Positions 52,615 to 62,217 of a stretch of 64,000 nucleotides of DNA are shown here, one piece after another. This DNA comes from Zhihengliuella salsuginis (GTDB lineage Bacteria > Actinomycetota > Actinomycetes > Actinomycetales > Micrococcaceae), in contig NZ_BMXK01000001.1 in the NCBI RefSeq assembly GCF_014651715.1, forward strand, positions 186,001 to 250,000, in the 5' to 3' direction. The translations under genes were made by a program, and so were the position numbers. Each line of letters starts with the position of its first letter. The first letter of the stretch is position 1. The notes beneath the pieces were generated by a model. The model was not told the origin of the DNA and ran no database searches. It saw nothing but the letters and a program-made list of their open reading frames with translations.

Positions 52615-54321
52615 TCAGCGCAGGTGGGTGGCGAGATCGGCGACGATCAGGGACAGGGACGTGGCGCCGGCGTCCGGCGTGCCGACGCTCTTCTCGGCGA
52701 GCGGACGGGCGCGCCCGACGGCGGGCCGCAGCGACGCCGTCGCCTCCGCGGCCTCGGCGGCCGACGCGGCGGCGGAGCGCCAAGCCGCGGGTAGGGTCTC
52801 GCCGTCCTCGATCGCGGATTCGAGGGTCGTGGCGAAGGGCACGAGCGCGTCGACGAGCGTCTTGTCGCCCACCTCGGCCTTCCCGAGCCCGGTCATGGAG
52901 TCGAGGAACGCCCGGACGGCGTCCACGGCGTGCCGGTCGGTGTACTGCTCGGCCGTGTCGTCGAGCTCGTTGCCGGCCGCCTCCAGCGCGGCGCCCCAGA
53001 GGACGCCGGACGTGCCGCCCGCGTCGTCGGCCCAGGCCCGCCCGGCCGCGCGCAGCACGGCGTTCGGCCCGGCCTGCGCCGGAACGGACCGGCCCGCCTC
53101 GGTGGCGGCGGAGATGCCGCGCACCATCCCGCGCCCGTGGTCGCCGTCGCCGGCGACGGCGTCGATCCGGCCCAGCTCGGCGCTGTTCTCCTCGAGCAGG
53201 GACTGCACCGAGGCGAGTGCCGTGCGGACCGATGCGGCGAGCTCGACGCCGGCGGGCGACGCCTCCACGTCGGGCGCGGGGGCCGCCGTCGTGCTGACGA
53301 TGTCCGCGGCCGCTGAACGCGCGGGGACGGCCGCGTTGATGCGGCGGAACGCCGGGGTGTAGGCGTCGGCCGTCCACCAGCGCTCCAGGTCCGGATCCAG
53401 CCACATCAGCGTCAGGGAGCAGCCGCCCATGTCGAGGCTGGTCACGAGCTCGCCGACCTCCGGCTGGACGACCTCGTACCCGCGCTCGGCCAGGAGCGCG
53501 GACACGCGGCCCCAGAGGAGGAAGAGCTCCTCGTACTTGGTGTCGCCGAGCCCGTTGAGGACGGGTGCCACGCGGCGGCCGGCGCCCTCGGGCGCCTCGG
53601 CCAGCACACGGTCGACGAACAGCTGCGCCAGGTCGTCGGCGGACATGAGCGGCACGTCCTTGATCCCCGGCTCGCCGTGGATGCCGAGGCCGAGGCCCAG
53701 GTGGCCGTCCGGGACCTCGAACAGCGGGTGGTCCTCGCCGGGCATCGTGCACCCGGAGAAGGCGACGCCGAGGGTGCGGGTCGCGGCGTTCGCGCGGTTC
53801 CCGGCCTCCTCGACCGCGTCGAGGTCCAGGCCCTCCGCGGCCGCGGCGCCGAGCACCTTGAACACGGTGAAGTCGCCGGCGATGCCGCGGCGTTTGGCGG
53901 GGTCGTCGGCCGAGGCGATGTCGTCCGTGACGACGACGAGGCGCGCGTCGAGCCCCTCGGCGGCCAGGCGCTGCTGGGCCAGGCCGAAGTTCATGTTGTC
54001 GCCGGCGTAGTTCCCGTAGGTGAAGACCACCCCGCGCCCCTGGTCGGCGGCGCGGGCGACGCTGCAGGCCCAGTTCGCCGACGGGGAGGTGAAGATGTTC
54101 CCGACGACGGCACCGGCCGCGAAGCCGGGGCCGACCAGGCCGGCGAAGGCCGGGTAGTGGCCCGAGCCGCCGCCGACGACGACCCCGACCTGGCCGGAGC
54201 CGGGCGCCGAGGCGGACACGACGCCGCCGTCGACGCCGACGAGCCGGTCGGAGTAGAGATCGAGGAAGCCGGCGAGCTGGTCCTCCATGAAACGGGCGGG
54301 ATCGTTGAACAGGGTAGTCAT
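52615..54321 (-). CDS. Dak-family ketose kinase (erythrulose kinase DerK/LerK-like)
   Basis: 568 residues, a fusion of DhaK (about 1-335) and DhaL (about 370-568) domains as in ATP-dependent dihydroxyacetone kinases. DhaK shows [12 protein letters not shown] and GIHGEPG, whose His covalently holds the ketose; DhaL shows [12 protein letters not shown] (Mg-ATP site) and GGTSGVLWG. In an operon with an RpiB-type isomerase and a zinc dehydrogenase of EltD type the substrate is probably D- or L-erythrulose rather than dihydroxyacetone. Confidence 0.9.
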   Translation of the reverse strand: MTTLFNDPARFMEDQLAGFLDLYSDRLVGVDGGVVSASAPGSGQVGVVVGGGSGHYPAFAGLVGPGFAAGAVVGNIFTSPSANWACSVARAADQGRGVVFTYGNYAGDNMNFGLAQQRLAAEGLDARLVVVTDDIASADDPAKRRGIAGDFTVFKVLGAAAAEGLDLDAVEEAGNRANAATRTLGVAFSGCTMPGEDHPLFEVPDGHLGLGLGIHGEPGIKDVPLMSADDLAQLFVDRVLAEAPEGAGRRVAPVLNGLGDTKYEELFLLWGRVSALLAERGYEVVQPEVGELVTSLDMGGCSLTLMWLDPDLERWWTADAYTPAFRRINAAVPARSAAADIVSTTAAPAPDVEASPAGVELAASVRTALASVQSLLEENSAELGRIDAVAGDGDHGRGMVRGISAATEAGRSVPAQAGPNAVLRAAGRAWADDAGGTSGVLWGAALEAAGNELDDTAEQYTDRHAVDAVRAFLDSMTGLGKAEVGDKTLVDALVPFATTLESAIEDGETLPAAWRSAAASAAEAAEATASLRPAVGRARPLAEKSVGTPDAGATSLSLIVADLATHLR

Positions 54322-54344
54322 GGTCGAAAGTCCTTACGGGTGGA

Positions 54345-55742
54345 TCAGGCTGGGGCGGAGGACGAGGCGGCCGGCGCGGTGCGGTGGCCGAAGAGCTTGC
54401 CGTACTTCTCCTTGTCCTCGTCCTCGGGGACCTTGAGGTGGCGGATCATCGCGAAGGCGCAGGCGTAGAGGGCCACGAATGTCCACACGACGACCGAGTT
54501 GCGGGTGAAGTCGTTCCAGCCCAGGCCGGCGGCGATGTTGAAGACGATCGCGACGACGGCGGAACCGAGGAACGTGGCGCCGCCGGCCGCCGTCGTGTAC
54601 ATGGCGATGGCCGCGCCGCGGTGGTTCGGGGCGAGCGCCGGCATGATCGCGCCCATGGGGACGAAGCCGGCGAGCAGGCAGCCGAAGATGCAGCCGGCGA
54701 CGACGGAGGCGATGTACCCCCACGTCGAGCCCGCGGGCACCATGTGCGGGACGTACCACCAGAGCAGTAGGCCGATCGCCGAGCCGGCGATGCCGAACCA
54801 CTTGACGGTTCGGCGCCAGCCCCAGCGGTCGCCGATGGCGCCGAAGACGGCGTTGACGAGGATGTTCGTCGCGTAGACGGCGACGGTCATGGCGAGCCAG
54901 CGGGACTGGCCCCAGCCGAGTGTGGTGGAGATGACGGCCGGGAGCATGATGAACATGCCGAACTGCGGGGCCGTGTTGATGAGGCGGATCAAAAACCCCA
55001 TGGCGACCTTGCGGTTCGTGAATGTCAGGCGCAGACCCGCGGTCATGACCTGCATGGCCGACTCGCCGGCCGGTGCGATGCGCTGCGACCCGCGGGCGTC
55101 CTTGATGCCGAACCAGGAGATGAGGAAGCCGGCGGCGACCAGCGCCGCGGCCAGCCACATCGCGCCGGTCTCGCCGGCGCGGCCGCCGCCGAACGCGGGG
55201 ATCGCGCCGATGGCGACGAGCGAGCCCAGGGTCGGCAGGCCGCCCGTGTACATCACGTAGAACCAGCCGATGGCGGTGGAGTTGCGCTCCGGCGGGGCGG
55301 TGATGTTGACCCAGACGATGAACGCGAACGCGAACATCGGGAAGCCGAAGCCGCGCAGGAAGTACGTCACGGCGGCCAGTTCGAGGCTGCCCGCGGACAG
55401 GGCGATCAGGAACAGGATCTGGAAGACGAGGAAGATGCCCGCGCCGACCGCCATCACGCGGCGCGGCCCGAAGAGGTCGGAGAGCGAGCCGCCCAGGTAG
55501 GAGGCGATGAGCACGGCGATCGAGTGCCCGGTGATGATGGACGAGATCGTGGCCTCGGGGGAGCCGAGCACGTCGACCATGTGCGGGGTGAGGATGTTCG
55601 ACTCGAGGCCGACGGCCGTCATGACCAGGAGCAGGCCCAGGAAGCCGAAGCGCAGCATGTGCGGCATGCCGGCGCGGTCCAGCTTCGTCTCGTTCGGGTG
55701 CCCGGCGGGGAGCGGGAGGTTCGTCACGGGTGCGGAACTCAT
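54345..55742 (-). CDS. MFS transporter, probable tetritol permease
   Basis: 465 residues from ATG 55742, 2 nt after the dehydrogenase stop. Twelve hydrophobic segments, with the first-loop motif [12 protein letters not shown] (MFS motif A) and its repeat GDRWGWRR in the second half. Position within the operon, upstream of the kinase and downstream of the dehydrogenase, makes it the likely entry route for erythritol or threitol, in place of the ABC importer found in rhizobial erythritol loci. Confidence 0.85.
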   Translation of the reverse strand: MSSAPVTNLPLPAGHPNETKLDRAGMPHMLRFGFLGLLLVMTAVGLESNILTPHMVDVLGSPEATISSIITGHSIAVLIASYLGGSLSDLFGPRRVMAVGAGIFLVFQILFLIALSAGSLELAAVTYFLRGFGFPMFAFAFIVWVNITAPPERNSTAIGWFYVMYTGGLPTLGSLVAIGAIPAFGGGRAGETGAMWLAAALVAAGFLISWFGIKDARGSQRIAPAGESAMQVMTAGLRLTFTNRKVAMGFLIRLINTAPQFGMFIMLPAVISTTLGWGQSRWLAMTVAVYATNILVNAVFGAIGDRWGWRRTVKWFGIAGSAIGLLLWWYVPHMVPAGSTWGYIASVVAGCIFGCLLAGFVPMGAIMPALAPNHRGAAIAMYTTAAGGATFLGSAVVAIVFNIAAGLGWNDFTRNSVVVWTFVALYACAFAMIRHLKVPEDEDKEKYGKLFGHRTAPAASSSAPA

Positions 55743-55744
55743 GT

Positions 55745-56911
55745 TCAGGCACCCGCCTGGAAGTTGCCGGCGGTCCCGGCCGGGACCGGGCCGTTCGGCA
55801 GGATCGAGACCTTCACGGAGCCGCCGGAGGAGTCGCCGACCATGTCGAGGGCGTCCTGGAACCGTTCGAGCGGGAACTGGTGCGTGCAGATCGTCTCCAT
55901 CGGCAGCTTGCCGCTCTCGATGAGCTTGATGGCGGCGGGCCAGCAGTGCGGGCCGAGGTGGGCGCCGAGGATGTCGAGTTCCTTGTCGTCGGAGATGATC
56001 GACCAGTCGACGCTCGGCTTGTCCTTGAAGACGGAGTACTCGACGAAGCGGCCGAGCTTGCGCAGCAGGTTCAGGCCCTGCCCGACGGCGGACGGGTGGC
56101 CGGTGGCCTCGATGTAGACGTCCGCGCCGTAGCCGCCCGTGAGCTCCTTGACGGCGGCGACGGCGTCGCTCTCGCCGATGTTGATGACGACGTCGGCGCC
56201 GCACGCCTTGGCGAGCTCGAGCTTCTCGTCGACCATGTCGAGGGCGATGATGCGCAGCGGGTTCTTCTGGCGTGCACCGGCGATCGCGGAGAGCCCGATC
56301 GGCCCGGCGCCGGCGACGACCACGGTGTCCTCGAACTGGATGGAGGCGCGCTCGACGGCGTGCATGGCGCAGGAGAGCGGTTCGGAGAAGGCGGCGAAGT
56401 GGCCGGGGAGCTCCGCGGCGACGCGGTGGGTGAGCGCGCGGGTGGGGATGAGGACGTACTCGGCCATGGCGCCGTCGAAGCCCTTGAAGCCGAACATGTC
56501 GTGCGGTTCGCACATCCAGTAGATGCCGCGGGAGCAGTAGAAGCAGTCGGCGCAGGGGACGATCTGCTCGCAGGCGAGGCGGTCGCCGAGCTCGACGTCG
56601 CGGGTGGTCAGCGCGCCCTCGCCGGCGGCGACGACGGTGCCGACGAACTCGTGGCCCGGGATGCGGTCGCGCTCGGCCCAGGCCGGCTTGTGCTCGCCGC
56701 CCCAGAACTTCTCGGCGCCGTGGTAGCACTTCAGGTCCGAGGCACAGACGCCGACGGCGTCGGTGCGCAGGAGCAGCTCGCCCGGTCCCGGGGTCGGCAC
56801 GGGGCGCTCCTCCAGCCGGTAGTCCTCCGGGCCGTGCACGACGACGGCCCGCATCGTCGTCGGCAGTTCTTCTGCCGCGGGGGCGGCGGGGATGGTGGTT
56901 GTCTCGGTCAC
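55745..56911 (-). CDS. eltD: Zinc-dependent erythritol/L-threitol dehydrogenase (EltD-like)
   Basis: 388 residues from GTG 56911, chosen because AAGGAG (minus 56925-56920) lies 8 nt upstream; ATG 56938 and 56932 lack such a site. Medium-chain dehydrogenase: VGVCASDLKCYHG gives the catalytic-zinc Cys, IPGHEFVG the zinc His/Glu, a structural-zinc cluster CADCFYCSRGIYWMC, and the Rossmann motif VVAGAGPIGLSAI. CASDLKCYHGA.KFWG, EQIVPC and WSIISDDKELD.LGAHLGP match M. smegmatis EltD closely. First gene of the tetritol operon, it oxidises the tetritol to erythrulose with NAD. Confidence 0.85.
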   Translation of the reverse strand: MTETTTIPAAPAAEELPTTMRAVVVHGPEDYRLEERPVPTPGPGELLLRTDAVGVCASDLKCYHGAEKFWGGEHKPAWAERDRIPGHEFVGTVVAAGEGALTTRDVELGDRLACEQIVPCADCFYCSRGIYWMCEPHDMFGFKGFDGAMAEYVLIPTRALTHRVAAELPGHFAAFSEPLSCAMHAVERASIQFEDTVVVAGAGPIGLSAIAGARQKNPLRIIALDMVDEKLELAKACGADVVINIGESDAVAAVKELTGGYGADVYIEATGHPSAVGQGLNLLRKLGRFVEYSVFKDKPSVDWSIISDDKELDILGAHLGPHCWPAAIKLIESGKLPMETICTHQFPLERFQDALDMVGDSSGGSVKVSILPNGPVPAGTAGNFQAGA

Positions 56912-57018
56912 GCTGATCACTCCTTGACGCATGGTCATCTCTGGTCGGTCGACGCTCCGGGTGGCCCGTTCGCAGCAGAAGGGGTTGTGATGCAGGCCAT
57001 GTGCATGGCGTCACAATC

Positions 57019-57060
57019 CATAGTGCGCGATCCCAGAACAAACGTCAAGCACATATGTTC
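57019..57060. promoter_or_regulatory. Tetritol-operon promoter with inverted repeat
   Basis: Minus-strand -35 TTGACG (57048-57043), 18-bp spacer, -10 ACTATG (57024-57019) fit the operon promoter. GAACA (57036-57040) and TGTTC (57056-57060) are inverted arms with 15 bp between them that straddle the -35. This is a plausible target for the adjacent SorC regulator; the motif differs from the polyol SorC sites at 5593 and 8463. Confidence 0.45.
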
Positions 57061-57101
57061 ACGAGCGCTGGCGCGCGATACGGTGGGGAGGCTCCAGTAC
57101 G

Positions 57102-58094
57102 ATGACGGCGGAGGCGAATGTGACTCAGAACGCAGAACAGGCCGGCGGGCAGCCGGCGACCGACGAGCTCGGCCATGCCGAGCTCGACCGGCTGTACCGG
57201 GCTGCCCAGATGTACTACGAGCAGGGCGCGACCCAGGCGCAGGTGGCCGAGCAGCTGCAGGTCTCACGGCCGTCGATCAGCCGGATGCTGGGCGAGGCCC
57301 GGCGGCTCGGGATCGTGGAGATCCGCGTGCACAAGCCGACGACGGTGGGCACCGACGCGCTCGCCGAGCAGCTGCGCGACGCCCTGGGTCTCGACGAGGT
57401 GCATCTTGCCCCCGGCGACCAGAGCGGCCGCCTCGGTCCGGGGCTCGCGCCGGCGACCCGGCAGGCGCTGCGCGACGTCGCACTGAACGCCGGCGACGTC
57501 CTGCTCGTCGCGTCGGGGGAGACCACGTATTCGCTGGCCCAGCAGAATCTCGGCGACTTCGGCGGCGTCATCATCGCGCCGGCGGTCGGCGGGCAGGCCG
57601 AGCCCGACCCGTGGCACCAGACCAACGAGGTCGTCCGCGCCTTCACGGCGGCGTCGGGCGGCTACGCGCACTACCTCTTCGCTCCGTCGATGCCGTCTGC
57701 CGCCCTGCTGGAAGCACTGCAGGACGACCCCGGCTACCGGCAGGTCATCCAGGACTGGGAGACGGCGAAGGTCGCGATCGTCGGCATCGGCGCCCCGGCG
57801 CTCTCACGCGAGTCGATGTCGCGCTCGGTCCCGCGCGACCACCCGAACCTGGAGCGCTCGGTCGGCGACGTCTGCCTGGCCTTCTTCGACGAGGAGGGCA
57901 GCGAGGTGGCGTTCCCGGGCAAGGAGCGCATGGTGCGGATCCCGCGGTCCACGCTGGGCCGGATCCCGACCCGCATCGCCGTGGCCGTGGGTACGCGCAA
58001 GGTGCCGAGCATCCGGGTCTCCGCCCGGGCCGGCTGGTTCAACGTCCTGGTGACCGACGAGGTCACCGCCCGCGCCATCCTCCACGCCGGCTGA
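57102..58094 (+). CDS. SorC family regulator of the tetritol operon (EryD-like)
   Basis: 330 residues from ATG 57102 with GGGGAGG about 10 nt upstream. Helix-turn-helix ATQAQVAEQLQVSRPSISRM (about residues 43-62), then a SorC effector domain with VLLVASGETTYSLAQQNL and KVAIVGIGAPAL. Divergent from the tetritol genes, it probably senses a phosphorylated tetrulose and controls the 56911-51363 operon, in the way EryD controls erythritol genes in rhizobia. Confidence 0.87.
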   Translation: MTAEANVTQNAEQAGGQPATDELGHAELDRLYRAAQMYYEQGATQAQVAEQLQVSRPSISRMLGEARRLGIVEIRVHKPTTVGTDALAEQLRDALGLDEVHLAPGDQSGRLGPGLAPATRQALRDVALNAGDVLLVASGETTYSLAQQNLGDFGGVIIAPAVGGQAEPDPWHQTNEVVRAFTAASGGYAHYLFAPSMPSAALLEALQDDPGYRQVIQDWETAKVAIVGIGAPALSRESMSRSVPRDHPNLERSVGDVCLAFFDEEGSEVAFPGKERMVRIPRSTLGRIPTRIAVAVGTRKVPSIRVSARAGWFNVLVTDEVTARAILHAG

Positions 58095-58112
58095 GCGGGG
58101 GCGGGCGCCCGG

Positions 58113-58967
58113 TCAGTTCACGTCGTCGGGGTGGGACCCGCTGCGGAAGCCGCGGTCGAGGGCCGGGATCGCATGCAGGTCGTCCGCGTCGAGTGCGAAG
58201 CCGAAGACGTCGGCGTTCTGGGCCATGCGCTCGGGCGCGCTGGCCTTGGGGAAGACGATGTTCGACTCCTGCAGGTGCCAGCGCACCACGACCTGGGCGA
58301 CCGTCACCCCGTGCTTGGCGGCGATCCGCATCAGCTCCGGGTCGTCGAGCAGGCGGCCGCGCGCCAGCGGCGACCACGCCTCGGTGGCGATCCCCAGCTC
58401 GGCGTGCTCCTCGCGCAGCTCGCGCTGCTGCAGCCACGGGTGCAGCTCCACCTGGTTCACGGCCGGCACGACGTCGGCGCTCTCGAGCAGGTCCTGCAGG
58501 TGTGCGGGCTGAAAGTTGGAGACGCCGATCGCGCGGACCAGGCCGTCGTCGTGCAGTCTCTCGAGCGCCCGGTAGGTCTCCCGGTAGAGGCCGCGCTCGG
58601 GGCAGGGCCAGTGGATGAGGTAGAGGTCCAGGTGCTCGAGGCCCAGGTCGGCACGGGTCTTCTCGAAGGCGCGCAGCGTGGAGTCGTAGCCCTGGTCGTC
58701 GTTCCAGACCTTGGAGGTGACGAAGAGGTCCTCCCGGGCGAGGCCGCCGTCGAACGCGGCGCGGAGGGCGCGTCCGACGCCGGCCTCGTTGCCATAGAGG
58801 GCCGCGGAGTCGAGGTGCCGGTAGCCGGTCTGCAGGGCCTGGCCGACGATGGCCTCGGCCTCGTCCCCGGGCACTTTGTAGAGCCCGAACCCGAGCTGCG
58901 GGATCGAGACGTCCGAGGTCAGCGGCATCATCGGCACGGTCAGGGGCTGGTTGTAAGCGGAAGCCAT
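58113..58967 (-). CDS. Aldo/keto reductase
   Basis: 284 residues. TACGAT (minus 58979-58974) lies 6 nt before the ATG, a leaderless start. TIM-barrel AKR with all four catalytic residues: D53 and Y58 (LDSAALYGNE), K86 (VTSKVWN) and H119 (LIHWP); the C-terminal FPKASAPERMAQN matches the NADPH-binding KS/R motif. Group similar to 2,5-diketo-gluconate reductases. Convergent with the SorC gene; a reduction of sugar aldehydes or methylglyoxal is possible. Confidence 0.9.
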   Translation of the reverse strand: MASAYNQPLTVPMMPLTSDVSIPQLGFGLYKVPGDEAEAIVGQALQTGYRHLDSAALYGNEAGVGRALRAAFDGGLAREDLFVTSKVWNDDQGYDSTLRAFEKTRADLGLEHLDLYLIHWPCPERGLYRETYRALERLHDDGLVRAIGVSNFQPAHLQDLLESADVVPAVNQVELHPWLQQRELREEHAELGIATEAWSPLARGRLLDDPELMRIAAKHGVTVAQVVVRWHLQESNIVFPKASAPERMAQNADVFGFALDADDLHAIPALDRGFRSGSHPDDVN

Positions 58968-59195
58968 GCTCCGATCGTATCGGGCCTGACCGAGTCGATA
59001 TATCGCTGTTCATGTTGCCGCAGACTCACCGAATCGCTGGCCTGCCGGATGTGTTGAGCGGGGATGCCGTTGCTGCGGGTCGACGTGCCTGCTTCCATCC
59101 GTTATTTCGGTGGATAACAGTACCTAGGGGTCAAATGCTTTGATAATCTCGGGGGGAGTCACACGCCACAAAATCCATAGAAAGGCCTGTTCCCC

Positions 59196-60620
59196 ATGGA
59201 ACTCACCTTCCTCGGCGGGTTCATTCTCGTCGTTGCGCTGATCGCACTGCTGGTTGGCTTCATCATGTTCCGTAAGGCCTACCGCGTTGCGGCACCGAAC
59301 GAGGCGCTCGTCATCACCGGTCGCGCCCCGGCGAGGGTCAAGGGCGGTGACATCGACCTGGAGTCCGGTACGCGCATCGTCGTAGGCTCCCGGGCGTTCG
59401 TCCGCCCCCTGTTCGACCGCGCCCACTCGATCTCGCTGTCCTCGCGCCAGATCAATGTCGAGGTGGAGAGCCAGTCGGTCGACGGCATCTTCCTGCGCCT
59501 GCAGGCCGTTGCGCAGGTGAAGATCGGCGAGGAGGTGGACGAGATCCGCAAGGCCGCTCAGCGCTTCCTCGATCAGCAGGACAAGATCGACTCCTACAGC
59601 CAGGAGATCCTCTCCGGTGCGCTGCGCGCCGTCGTCGGAACCCTGACCGTCACGGCCGTCCTGCAGGACCGCACGACCTTCGCCCAGAAGGTCCAGGAGA
59701 ACGCCGTCGACTCCATGAACAACCAGGGCCTGGTCATCGACACCCTGCAGATCATCTCCGTGGCCGACGACGGCGACTACCTGAAGAACCTGGGTCGTCC
59801 CGAGGCATCGAAGAAGGAGCAGGAGGCGCGCATCGCCGAGTCGGAGGCGCGCCGCACCTCGACCGAGGCCGAGAACCGCGACAGCCAGAAGATCGCGGAC
59901 TCGCAGAAGGAACTCGACCTGCGCAACGCCACCATCGCCAAGGAGACGGCGGAGCAGCGCGCCGAGGCCGAGGCCGCGGAGGAGCTCGCGCGCTCCCGCC
60001 AGCGCCAGGAGGTCCTGGACGAGCAGCAGAAGATCGCCGAGCAGGAAAACGACCTGCGCGAGCGCGAACTCGTTCGCGAAATCCGCAAGCCGGCGGACGC
60101 CGAGGAGTACGCCGCTGGACGCAAGGCCGACGCCGAGCGCTACGCCCGCGAGCAAGAGTCGAAGGCTGCGCTCATCGAGGCCCAGAATGAGGCCGAGTCC
60201 GTCCGGGCCCGCGGTGTGGCCGACGCAGATGCCACGCGTGCCAAGGGCGAGGCCGAAGCCGCGAGCATTCAGGCCAACGCGGAGGCCTACAAGCAGTTCA
60301 ACGAGGCCGCCGTCCTCTCGCAGGTCCTCGAGGCGCTCCCGGGAATCGCCCGCGAGATCGCGGCTCCGATGAGCAACATCGATTCGCTGTCGATCGTCTC
60401 CTCGGACGGAGAGTCCAAGCTCTCGCAGAACGTCTCCGCCGGCATGGCCCGCACCATGGAGTCGGTGCAGTCGGCCACGGGCCTGGACATCAAGTCCCTC
60501 ATCGAGTCGGCGCTGGGCGGCAAGGACCAGTCCGACGTCGTCACGAACCTCGCGCCGCAGTCCGAACCGGAGTCCGCCTCGGAGGCCGCGGACGCCGTGG
60601 ATGGAAAGCCGGTCGAGTAG
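59196..60620 (+). CDS. SPFH-domain flotillin-like membrane scaffold
   Basis: 474 residues with GAAAGG about 12 nt upstream of the ATG. One N-terminal membrane helix (residues 5-28), an SPFH/Band 7 domain (about 30-190), a long charged coiled coil with EA-rich repeats (190-330: RIAESEARR, TAEQRAEAEAAEELAR, AEAASIQANAEAYKQF), and an acidic tail. This layout is that of flotillins, which form oligomeric membrane domains. No NfeD gene lies beside it. A strong hairpin terminator follows. Confidence 0.88.
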   Translation: MELTFLGGFILVVALIALLVGFIMFRKAYRVAAPNEALVITGRAPARVKGGDIDLESGTRIVVGSRAFVRPLFDRAHSISLSSRQINVEVESQSVDGIFLRLQAVAQVKIGEEVDEIRKAAQRFLDQQDKIDSYSQEILSGALRAVVGTLTVTAVLQDRTTFAQKVQENAVDSMNNQGLVIDTLQIISVADDGDYLKNLGRPEASKKEQEARIAESEARRTSTEAENRDSQKIADSQKELDLRNATIAKETAEQRAEAEAAEELARSRQRQEVLDEQQKIAEQENDLRERELVREIRKPADAEEYAAGRKADAERYAREQESKAALIEAQNEAESVRARGVADADATRAKGEAEAASIQANAEAYKQFNEAAVLSQVLEALPGIAREIAAPMSNIDSLSIVSSDGESKLSQNVSAGMARTMESVQSATGLDIKSLIESALGGKDQSDVVTNLAPQSEPESASEAADAVDGKPVE

Positions 60621-60634
60621 GGCCGACCCCACCT

Positions 60635-60687
60635 GACGACGGCGGCACCGTCACCTTTTGCTGGAGGGTGGCGGTGCCGCCGTCGTT
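60635..60687. terminator. Long bidirectional terminator hairpin
   Basis: A 21-nt arm (60635-60655) pairs with 60667-60687 around an 11-nt loop; only two pairs are G-U and none is mismatched. TTTG follows on the plus strand. It lies 15 nt after the flotillin-like gene, and it can also end minus-strand transcription coming from the 60833-61432 gene. Confidence 0.75.
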
Positions 60688-60832
60688 TGAACCACTGCGG
60701 TATACCTCCAGCATGGTTTCTACTACCCCTCCAGCAGGATCTGGACTGTACCTTGAACCGGAATCCGGGCCAATTGAAGGCCGCGGAACGGGCAATAGGA
60801 GCGAACATCTACGTCGGCCCGGGTCGGGAACT

Positions 60833-61432
60833 TCAGTGGGAGGAGAGCCTCTGGCGGACGCCTTCGGCCCAGACACCGAGGGCATTACCCGAGGCTGACA
60901 GGGGGTGCGGGAAGAATACGCCGCATTCTCCCGCGTGACGTTTCTGGGAACGGTGAAAGATCCGAGCACCGAACGAGAGCGAATCTTCGAAGGCGAAGTA
61001 TCCCTCACGGGTAAGCCGCAGAAGTGGATAGGGGCCGGGCGTGACGACGTCGACCTCCCGAATGTGGTTCCAGAGAATGACCGGACGGCGCGAGATCTGA
61101 ACGCCCTCGGTGGTGAAGGTGATGAAGCGCGGAGTGATGAGGAGCCGGATGGAGTTCGGGATGCCCAGGAGGCCGAAGAACAAGATGCAGAACAGTCCAC
61201 CAGATCCAGTTCTTCCCCAATCGGAGACTGACTCATCGACCAGGACAGCCCAGGAACCGAAGGCGGTCATCAAGACGCTGCCGACGAGGGCAAAGGTAGG
61301 CAAACCGCGACCACACCGGATGTGAAGTCGGCCGGCCGCATTGAAAATTCCGTCCCACTCCTGCCGGAGTTCTGCGATCCTGCGTTGACGCTCGGCCTTT
61401 TCATCCGGAGGATTCGGGGCGTCCGGGCTCAT
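60833..61432 (-). CDS. Membrane protein with PH-like domain (paralogue 1)
   Basis: 199 residues. A charged N-terminal helix (EKAERQRRIAELRQEWD), two membrane helices (about 47-66 and 80-98), then a beta-rich cytoplasmic part with ITFTTEGVQISRRPVILWNHI. The tail VFFPHPLSASGNALGVW closely parallels the next gene (VFLPTHLSASPRDIAAW), so the two are tandem paralogues of about 35-40% identity by eye. A weak ribosome site AAGGAC lies upstream. Family not recognised; candidate immunity protein from its neighbourhood. Confidence 0.72.
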   Translation of the reverse strand: MSPDAPNPPDEKAERQRRIAELRQEWDGIFNAAGRLHIRCGRGLPTFALVGSVLMTAFGSWAVLVDESVSDWGRTGSGGLFCILFFGLLGIPNSIRLLITPRFITFTTEGVQISRRPVILWNHIREVDVVTPGPYPLLRLTREGYFAFEDSLSFGARIFHRSQKRHAGECGVFFPHPLSASGNALGVWAEGVRQRLSSH

Positions 61433-61489
61433 GGGATGTCCTTCGTAAGTGAGCTGCGGGTTTGCGGCGCTGGGTCGTAGCCGGGACCG

Positions 61490-62044
61490 TCAGCGGGCGG
61501 TGAGCCGCTCGCGGGTCTCGTTCACCCAGGCTGCGATGTCACGCGGGGAGGCGGAGAGGTGCGTCGGCAGGAACACGCCGTCGGCACCGGCATAGGACTT
61601 CTGCGACGCGTGCACGCTTGCAGCCCGGCCGGCGAGAGCCACTTCGTAGGCGGCTATACCCTCCGGCGTCAGCTGCAGAACCCCGTGGGCCTGCGAGCCC
61701 TGCTCGATGAACCCGGCGCCCGCGATGGCCGCCCACGGGATCAGCGGCCGGCGGGTGATCTGCACGCCGGAGGCCGTGAACGTCAGGCTCCGCGGGTTGA
61801 AGAAGAGGTAGACGCAGCAAGGGATGCCCACGAGGCCGAAGAAGACGATGGCCAGCACGCCGGCGATCGCGGCGAACGGCCTGTCCACGCCCAGCAGCCA
61901 GATGCCCCCGGAGACAAAAGCGAGGCAGCCGAGCAGGCACAGCAGCGGCACGTGCCGGCCCATGCGAAAGCTCAGCGAACCGGTGGAGTCGAAGGCGCGG
62001 TCCCACTCGGGGAAGCGCGCGGTGGCGGCGGGGCCGGAGCTCAT
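61490..62044 (-). CDS. Membrane protein with PH-like domain (paralogue 2)
   Basis: 184 residues from ATG 62044 with AAGGAA 8 nt upstream; the frame is open further upstream but only as low-quality Pro/Arg/His sequence. Two membrane helices (about 31-50 and 58-80), then the PH-like strand pattern LTFTASGVQITRRPLIPWAAI and a tail VFLPTHLSASPRDIAAW. It lacks the charged N-terminal helix of its downstream paralogue. Same strand, 57 nt apart. Confidence 0.72.
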   Translation of the reverse strand: MSSGPAATARFPEWDRAFDSTGSLSFRMGRHVPLLCLLGCLAFVSGGIWLLGVDRPFAAIAGVLAIVFFGLVGIPCCVYLFFNPRSLTFTASGVQITRRPLIPWAAIAGAGFIEQGSQAHGVLQLTPEGIAAYEVALAGRAASVHASQKSYAGADGVFLPTHLSASPRDIAAWVNETRERLTAR

Positions 62045-62160
62045 GGGAATTCCTTCGTGGGTGGTCTGCGGGACCGCGGCGCCCGTGAAGCCGCGTCGTG
62101 CCCTCCAGACTAGCGACGCCGTGCGACCCCCGGAGGCCGCCTGTGGACAACCAACGGCAG

Positions 62161-62216
62161 CGGCGCCGCCACCCTCCGAACGAAGGTGGCGGCGCCGGCG
62201 TCGTGAAGCGTTTTTT
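62161..62216 (+). terminator. GC-rich hairpin followed by T-tract
   Basis: CGGCGCCGCCACC (62161-62173) pairs perfectly with GGTGGCGGCGCCG (62185-62197) around an 11-nt loop; a TTTTTT run is at 62211-62216 after a 13-nt gap. It separates two minus-strand membrane-protein genes. The stem-top CGCCACC/GGTGGCG and loop length repeat those of the 60635 hairpin. Confidence 0.55.
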
Positions 62217-62217
62217 A

